Source: Gammaproteobacteria bacterium (GTDB taxonomy: Bacteria; Pseudomonadota; Gammaproteobacteria; Steroidobacterales; PWYM01). Taken from it: DNA of 55,848 nt. The stretch covers positions 1 to 55,848 of the forward strand of contig PWZL01000091.1 of NCBI GenBank assembly GCA_003567475.1, read 5' to 3'. The notes under the pieces were generated by a model. That model was not told the DNA's origin, made no database searches, and saw only the letters and a program-made list of their open reading frames with translations. Position 1 is the first letter of the stretch. The number at the start of each line of letters is the position of its first letter. The position numbers were made by a program, and so were the translations under genes. Of this stretch, positions 51,751 to 55,848 are shown piece after piece.

Positions 51751-52314
51751 TCAGGCGAGCAGTGCTGCCAGGGTCTGCCAGTCGAACGCGGGCCCTGGAT
51801 CGGTTTTCCGCCCTGGGGCAATGTCCGAATGGCCCACGGGCAGGTGACGGCCGACCGCGGGATAGGCACGCTGCAGCGCCTGCACCACGGCGGCAAGCTG
51901 CCGATATTGTACGGGCTCGTAGGCCTGCGTGTCGGTGCCCTCGAGTTCAATGCCGATGGAGAAGTCGTTGCACCGGGTCCGGCCCTGCCAGCAGGAGACA
52001 CCGGCATGCCAGGCGCGCAGGTGAAACGGGACGTACTGCACCAGTTCACCGTCACGCCGGATCAGGACGTGACTGGAGACCCGGAGCGCGGCGATCTCAC
52101 GAAACGCCGGATGCGCTTCGGCCGGCAGTTCATTGGTAAACAGCCGATCGATCCAGGGGCCACCGAATTCCCCTGGCGGCAGGCTGATCCCGTGCACCAC
52201 GAGCAGCTCCGGCGAGCACCCCGCGGGACGTGCATCATGATTCGGCGAGGCCAGCCAGCGGGCCTGGCGCAACACCCCATCGACGATCTCCAGGCGAGGC
52301 AATCCGGCGTCCAT
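51751..52314 (-). CDS. ampD: 1,6-anhydro-N-acetylmuramyl-L-alanine amidase AmpD
   Basis: Cytoplasmic zinc amidase that releases peptide from anhydro-muropeptides in murein recycling. The 187-residue protein has zinc ligands His in LLVVHGISLPPGEFGG (near 40), His and Asp in VGHSDIAPGRKTDPGPAFDW (near 155-165) and WHAGVSCWQGRTRCNDFSIGIELEG (written here over residues 102-126). Length matches E. coli AmpD. The ATG at 52314 fits the family; a longer start adds twelve residues. It feeds anhMurNAc to AnmK (6148). Confidence 0.95.
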   Translation of the reverse strand: MDAGLPRLEIVDGVLRQARWLASPNHDARPAGCSPELLVVHGISLPPGEFGGPWIDRLFTNELPAEAHPAFREIAALRVSSHVLIRRDGELVQYVPFHLRAWHAGVSCWQGRTRCNDFSIGIELEGTDTQAYEPVQYRQLAAVVQALQRAYPAVGRHLPVGHSDIAPGRKTDPGPAFDWQTLAALLA

Positions 52315-52361
52315 GCAGGGTATTCTTGAGGCTGGCCAGGCCAAGCACAAGCGGAGTGCTC

Positions 52362-53114
52362 ATGCGTTGTCACCGCGTATTCAGCAGTGAGCCACTCGAC
52401 GACCGGACACGCATCACGCTCGTTGGCGACCGGGGACGTTATCTCACCCGTGTGCTGCGGCTGGCCCGTGGCGCCGAGGTCGTCCTGTTTGATGGCAGCG
52501 GGCTGGAATGGCCAGCCGTCATTGAAGGACTGGGACGGGATCGGGTCGAACTGGTCACCGGTCATGCCGACCGACCGAATCGCGAGAGCCCGCTTGCGCT
52601 GCGTCTGCTGCAGGGCGTCTCCCGGGGCGAACGGATGGATTACGCCGTGCAAAAGGCGACGGAACTGGGGGTTCGCAGTATTTTTCCGGTACTCACCCGC
52701 TACGGTGTCGTCAGGCTGGAAGGCGCCCAGGCCGAAAAGCGGCGCCGGCACTGGCAGGATGTGGCGATCAGCGCCTGCGAGCAGAGCGGTCGCTGCCATG
52801 TGCCCACGATCGCGCGGCCTGCCCCGCTGTCATCAATAGTCGCGGCACTGCCTGCGGACGGACCACGCTGGCGGCTGGACCCAACAGGCGAGTGCGCGCT
52901 GGGCCAGGACTCCGCGCCGGCCAAGGGTGCGACGGTGACGGTGCTGATCGGGCCGGAAGGCGGTTTTGACGAGCAGGAAGCCCTGCTCACGACAGCGGCG
53001 GGATTCGAGGTACGCACGCTCGGCCCGCGGGTGCTGCGTACCGAGACGGCGGCTGCGGCGGTCGCTGCGGTGCTGCAGGCGCGCTGGGGCGATCTCTCGC
53101 CGCAGGTGGATTAG
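52362..53114 (+). CDS. rsmE: 16S rRNA (uracil1498-N3)-methyltransferase
   Basis: Methylates U1498 of 16S rRNA with S-adenosylmethionine. The 250-residue SPOUT-knot protein has the N-terminal PUA-like part (HRVFSS to DGSGLEW), KATELGVRSIFPVLTRYGVV near 100 and the knot signature IGPEGGFDEQE followed by LGPRVLRTETAAAAV. GGAG precedes the ATG at 52362. Its stop overlaps the cheW stop by four bases. Confidence 0.95.
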   Translation: MRCHRVFSSEPLDDRTRITLVGDRGRYLTRVLRLARGAEVVLFDGSGLEWPAVIEGLGRDRVELVTGHADRPNRESPLALRLLQGVSRGERMDYAVQKATELGVRSIFPVLTRYGVVRLEGAQAEKRRRHWQDVAISACEQSGRCHVPTIARPAPLSSIVAALPADGPRWRLDPTGECALGQDSAPAKGATVTVLIGPEGGFDEQEALLTTAAGFEVRTLGPRVLRTETAAAAVAAVLQARWGDLSPQVD

Positions 53115-53582
53115 GCTCCGCGGCTGGCCGACACCACGGACAGCATCATACGCTCCAGGCAGTCGAGATCGGGAATCAGCGGCGCCTCGTTCAACATGCG
53201 GATCCGGCAGATGACGGGACCATCCTCCGGGAAACGCTCCGGATCTGCGGTGAGCACGCCCGCATTGATCCTCACCAGCTGCGGGAACCCCTGTGTCAGC
53301 ACGCCGAAAAAAGGGGGCTGCAGCTGTCCCCCTGCCGCGTGAAACACGACCACGCGCGTGCGTCCCGTGCGCTCCGGCGGCGGCTGCCCGGCGGCAGTTT
53401 CAAACGAAATCACCGGCAATTGCCGACCGTTCCAGCCGAGCATACCGACAAACCACGCCGGGGCCTCCGCGACTGGCTCAGGGCGGGTGTATCCCACCAC
53501 CTCCGCCACGCAGGCGCGGGGCACGATCAATCTCGCTTCGTGCAGCGGCACCAGCAGGCTGTACAACTCGTCCTGCGCAGCG

Positions 53583-53590
<8 letters not shown>
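53111..53590 (-). CDS. CheW-like chemotaxis coupling protein
   Basis: The 159-residue protein is a single CheW domain (LVPLHEARLIVPRACVAEVV near 12, FVGMLGWNGRQLPVISFE near 47). It couples receptors to the CheA-type kinase encoded directly upstream; the ATG lies eight bases before that gene's stop end (overlap). It resembles the ChpC-like CheW proteins of twitching-motility (Chp) systems, where it follows the kinase gene; this assignment is inferred from position. Confidence 0.88.

Positions 53591-55848
<2,258 letters not shown>

Overview
The window is GC-rich bacterial chromosome carrying about 47 tightly packed protein genes. It opens with the 5' end of a 16S rRNA gene on the minus strand. 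The rRNA text, the order 16S-tyrS-M23 peptidase-anmK with erpA and bactofilin close by (remembered from Pseudomonas), and the AmpD/AmpE, RppH, fused chorismate mutase-TyrA and Chp-like CheA genes all point to Gammaproteobacteria. A voltage-gated Na+ channel, a KorAB oxidoreductase and a cobalamin sensor would suit a halophilic or alkaliphilic Ectothiorhodospiraceae-like organism; that placement is inference. Apart from the unfinished CheA gene and the 16S fragment at the edges, no IS element, phage, CRISPR array or tRNA gene was seen. || Layout. 1-833: 16S rRNA 5' end, boxA leader and two tandem rrn promoters. 834-9379: tyrS (minus), then an orphan molybdenum hydroxylase subunit, a MepM-like endopeptidase, anmK and ppk1 (plus). 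9376-12609 (minus): ppx, erpA, bactofilin and a coiled-coil membrane protein. 12667-15945: hemJ, then rppH, a diguanylate cyclase and tyrA. 16102-30126: a long plus-strand run with formylglutathione hydrolase, a gamma-glutamyltransferase-like protein, a repeat lipoprotein, aldo/keto reductase, MltB, a degenerate alpha/beta hydrolase, an exported VOC protein, a Tat-exported amidase-like protein without its cysteine, an ATP-grasp ligase, korAB, a ferritin-like protein and the Na+ channel. 30123-39202: the DUF3482 GTPase/DUF2868 membrane pair, SDR, HerA-like ATPase, YceH, a small exported protein, a class IV aminotransferase and an MltD-like lipoprotein. 39272-43207 (minus): cobalamin sensor, dusB, recQ. 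43421-50142: a secreted repeat protein, a PAS-GGDEF protein, a small basic protein, pdxH, a TolB-propeller/amidohydrolase fusion and an inositol-monophosphatase-family gene. 50265-55848: PduO-type adenosyltransferase, ampE, ampD, rsmE, cheW and a CheA-REC hybrid kinase running off the edge. || Themes. Murein turnover and recycling recur (MepM, AnmK, MltB, MltD, AmpD, AmpE). Polyphosphate is made and degraded by ppk1 and ppx. Cobalamin chemistry appears twice (sensor and adenosyltransferase). Three hydrolase-fold proteins have lost catalytic residues (21627, 23175, 46565). The Cys-less exported amidase-like protein beside a peptide-ligase-like ATP-grasp enzyme, and the light-sensor-like cobalamin protein without a DNA-binding domain, are the best candidates for undescribed biology. 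The genome is very compact: four convergent pairs share a 4-base stop overlap, and several genes have a -10-like hexamer so close to the start codon that their mRNAs may be leaderless.
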